From: a virus
Direction: 5' to 3' (one strand)
IMG/VR virus record: IMGVR_UViG_3300020428_000039
Span: 1-35,036 of that record
Length of the DNA stretch: 35,036 nt
The notes under the pieces were generated by a model, which saw only the letters and a program-made list of their open reading frames with translations, was not told the origin of the DNA and searched no databases. The first letter of the stretch is position 1, and each line of letters opens with the position of its first letter. Position numbers and translations under genes: made by a program. This document shows, piece after piece, positions 33,349 through 35,036 of the stretch.

Positions 33349-34794
33349 CTACGCGTCAGCTCCTCGAGTTAATTTAACAACAGATACATCAGTTGTTCCA
33401 TTATTCGCTCTTAACTGATTAAAGCCAAGAGACTGACTAGCAACAATAACATTGCGCTGGTTTAACACTTCGTAATCCTGCTCAATGGATACTCCACGGA
33501 GACGTGGAATTACGTGGTTTTTAACATTAACAGCATAACCTATAGTATTTCCGGCAGTTCCGTCACCTTCAAGAGCATCGGATATAATTACGGGAGTACC
33601 ATAAATTGCTCCGATTGATCCAGTGATCTTTGTAGCAACATCAGAACCAACATCAGTGATATCTGCAAAAGCAGGATCAGCAATAAGGTCATAATAACGC
33701 TTCTGTGACACAACGTATGCAAGGTCGCCAGGATTAATACCATACTTACCCATCAACTTACGTGCAGCTAAAAACTCTGCTGAAGTTACAGTAGTGTCAT
33801 CATTTGCACTTCCGCTAAGCTCAAGAACATCTACCTTAACTGCAGCTCCATTTTGTGTCGCGAGAGCTTCGAGACCGTTAAAGCCTTGAGTACCGCCAGT
33901 AGTGCCGTTTAGAATTGCATCATCAACTGCGCGAGCGTGAGCACGTGCAACACCTTCAACAAGCATAGGCATTAAATTAACAAGAACTTGTTCATCAATG
34001 TCATTATCCATAAAGGTAGTCGAAACAAGTCGAGTAGCCTTTAGAATTACTTGATTTGCATTATACTGATTTGCATCAATTTGAGGGCGGTTAGTCAAGT
34101 TACCACTAGCTGCAGTATTAGAGCCCCAAGTTGCTGGAAGAGCATCTGTTTGGATTGGCAATACTTGAGTTGCTGAATTGATAGTAATTTCACGGAAAGC
34201 TTGCGCAAGCTTAAGCTCTAGCATGATTTCTTTTTCAATCGCAGCTGAAACACCTTGAGCAATATCAGGAGCACCAGTAGTTACACTACCAAGTCCTGAG
34301 TCCCACTCGAGGCCGGCTTTTTCAAAGATATCTTTTGAATAATCCGTGTTCCATCCTTTTCCAGTATAAACTCCGAGAAAATGGCCATACATGAGTTCTT
34401 TTTGGAATTTAGTTATATCCGCCTTTCCACTTCGACCGGAGAAATCACGCTTGCTGTTTCGCATTGCTTCGAGTTCCTCTGATTTTTCTTTAAGGTCTTT
34501 CTCATACTTTTCGGTGAGAGCTTTAACATCAAGTTCAGTTTGTGCTTTAATCTCTTGCTGAACATCTGCAACGAGCTTTTCTGCACCAGTTTCTATTCCA
34601 GACTTAATAGTGGCCTGAATTTTTTCGGCTTCAAGAGCCTTTGCAGTTTCTACTTCGGCAGCTTTTTCTGCTTCAGCTTTTTCTGCAGCTTTTTGCTCGG
34701 CAGCTTTCATTGCAATTTTAGCAGCAGTTTCATCTGCAACTTTCTTCGCAAAAGCTTCCAAGTCGATTTCGGGAGTTTTTACTTCTTCCGACAT
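33349..34794 (-). CDS. Major capsid protein from nested internal start (HK97 fold, with delta domain)
   Basis: The same frame contains ATG at 34794 (MSEEVKTPEI), preceded by AAAGGAG (34801-34807) with 6-base spacing, a near-ideal ribosome site. It would give a 481-residue capsid precursor. Residues about 15-112 are Ala/Glu/Lys-rich coiled coil, expected of the scaffolding delta domain that the protease removes; cleavage probably falls near 113-125. The HK97-fold part follows (EKEIMLELKLAQAFREITIN; ALPATWGSN; ARAHARAVDDAILNGTG-like ARAHARAVDDAILNGT; YGTPVIISDAL; IEQDYEVLNQRN). Pure capsid protein is needed in large excess over protease, which this start would supply. The start is inferred from sequence. 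Confidence 0.85.
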   Translation of the reverse strand: MSEEVKTPEIDLEAFAKKVADETAAKIAMKAAEQKAAEKAEAEKAAEVETAKALEAEKIQATIKSGIETGAEKLVADVQQEIKAQTELDVKALTEKYEKDLKEKSEELEAMRNSKRDFSGRSGKADITKFQKELMYGHFLGVYTGKGWNTDYSKDIFEKAGLEWDSGLGSVTTGAPDIAQGVSAAIEKEIMLELKLAQAFREITINSATQVLPIQTDALPATWGSNTAASGNLTNRPQIDANQYNANQVILKATRLVSTTFMDNDIDEQVLVNLMPMLVEGVARAHARAVDDAILNGTTGGTQGFNGLEALATQNGAAVKVDVLELSGSANDDTTVTSAEFLAARKLMGKYGINPGDLAYVVSQKRYYDLIADPAFADITDVGSDVATKITGSIGAIYGTPVIISDALEGDGTAGNTIGYAVNVKNHVIPRLRGVSIEQDYEVLNQRNVIVASQSLGFNQLRANNGTTDVSVVKLTRGADA

Positions 34795-35036
34795 ATCTAT
34801 CTCCTTTGAAGAGGAATCTTCCTCGCTTTTAAAAGTTTTCTTGAAATCTTCATAATCCTGCTCAGAATCGAAAGACTTCGCTAATGAAAAAGTAGCTGCT
34901 TGATTGCAAGGTACTGATACAACCGATACCTCAAACAACTCAGCGTCCTTTATCTCTAATCCGTCAGTTTCCTTAATATACTCAGCGTCCTTTACCCGAA
35001 AACCAACGGAAAAAGCTCCAAGGACACCGTCTTTGA
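33349..35036 (-). CDS. Prohead protease-major capsid fusion (5' end outside window)
   Basis: 561 residues are visible and the frame is open at the right edge. The first 50 (GAFSVGFRVKDAEY, EIKDAELFEVSVVSVPCNQAA) are the C-terminal part of a prohead protease of the HK97/S78 type; its active site would be beyond the window. With no stop codon, the frame runs through an acidic linker (SEEDSSSKEID) into the capsid protein. Such protease-capsid fusions are known in some phages. A TTG at 34938 is inside the protease and is not a start. The likely outcome is a minor fusion that places protease inside the prohead and a major capsid form from the internal ATG at 34794. The terminator at 33294-33327 follows. 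Confidence 0.85.
   Translation of the reverse strand, partial: KDGVLGAFSVGFRVKDAEYIKETDGLEIKDAELFEVSVVSVPCNQAATFSLAKSFDSEQDYEDFKKTFKSEEDSSSKEIDMSEEVKTPEIDLEAFAKKVADETAAKIAMKAAEQKAAEKAEAEKAAEVETAKALEAEKIQATIKSGIETGAEKLVADVQQEIKAQTELDVKALTEKYEKDLKEKSEELEAMRNSKRDFSGRSGKADITKFQKELMYGHFLGVYTGKGWNTDYSKDIFEKAGLEWDSGLGSVTTGAPDIAQGVSAAIEKEIMLELKLAQAFREITINSATQVLPIQTDALPATWGSNTAASGNLTNRPQIDANQYNANQVILKATRLVSTTFMDNDIDEQVLVNLMPMLVEGVARAHARAVDDAILNGTTGGTQGFNGLEALATQNGAAVKVDVLELSGSANDDTTVTSAEFLAARKLMGKYGINPGDLAYVVSQKRYYDLIADPAFADITDVGSDVATKITGSIGAIYGTPVIISDALEGDGTAGNTIGYAVNVKNHVIPRLRGVSIEQDYEVLNQRNVIVASQSLGFNQLRANNGTTDVSVVKLTRGADA
34801..34807 (-). promoter_or_regulatory. Internal Shine-Dalgarno for the capsid-only start
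   Basis: AAAGGAG on the minus strand, 6 bases before ATG 34794 and inside the codons for Lys-Glu of the fusion linker. It decides the nested capsid start. Confidence 0.8.

Noticed and set aside
34939-35036. A gene boundary at the TTG codon at 34938
   Set aside because: The frame continues upstream to the window edge with clear prohead protease sequence, and there is no ribosome site for the TTG.

Overview
The window is the late structural region of a tailed double-stranded DNA virus (Caudoviricetes) with a long non-contractile, lambda-like tail. All genes lie on the minus strand and are read from high to low coordinates. They are packed almost end to end, with TAATG, TAGTG or ATGA overlaps at many junctions, and no stretch of 300 bases lacks a gene. 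I see no tRNA, rRNA, CRISPR array, insertion sequence, integrase or host gene. The DNA is AT-rich. The fibre modules (Gly-X-Y collagen-like stalks, [13 protein letters not shown] and GGALxYNNxTGVFxFTP repeats, and a YYYCxNHSGMG domain) are of kinds I associate with marine phages. The host is probably a low-GC marine Gram-negative bacterium. This is inference, and neither a lytic nor a prophage state can be decided from the window.

Head and neck (35036 to 30836): the right edge cuts a prohead protease fused in frame to an HK97-fold major capsid protein. A strong internal Shine-Dalgarno and ATG would also release capsid protein alone. A bidirectional terminator follows, then a gp6-like head-tail connector, a probable neck/tail-completion protein and a tail terminator.

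Tail (30774 to 13820): major tail protein, a promoter, tail assembly chaperones G and GT (with a readable A AAT TTT minus-1 slippery site), tape measure, and M, L, K and I homologues. A 2574-residue J-like tip protein follows, carrying PA14/GLEYA-like and LamG-like modules. The order matches lambda Z-U-V-G-GT-H-M-L-K-I-J.

Cassette and fibres (13807 to 1): after J come a 2-oxoglutarate/Fe(II) oxygenase and a capsule-type glycosyltransferase with overlapping genes. Next is a perfect consensus sigma70 promoter (TTGACA, 17 bases, TATAAT). It drives a BppU-like baseplate protein, a 1772-residue repeat mosaic, a 364-residue tail protein and three fibre proteins. Two fibres have collagen-like stalks. 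The last, cut by the left edge, holds a domain with a complete type-1 copper ligand set (His, Cys-x2-His-x2-Met).

The most interesting points are: the cupredoxin-like domain in a tail fibre; the oxygenase plus glycosyltransferase pair beside collagen-like fibres, a possible fibre-modification system; two promoters sharing an identical 20-base block; the nested capsid start in a protease-capsid fusion; and an L homologue whose four cluster cysteines are split by about 309 residues.
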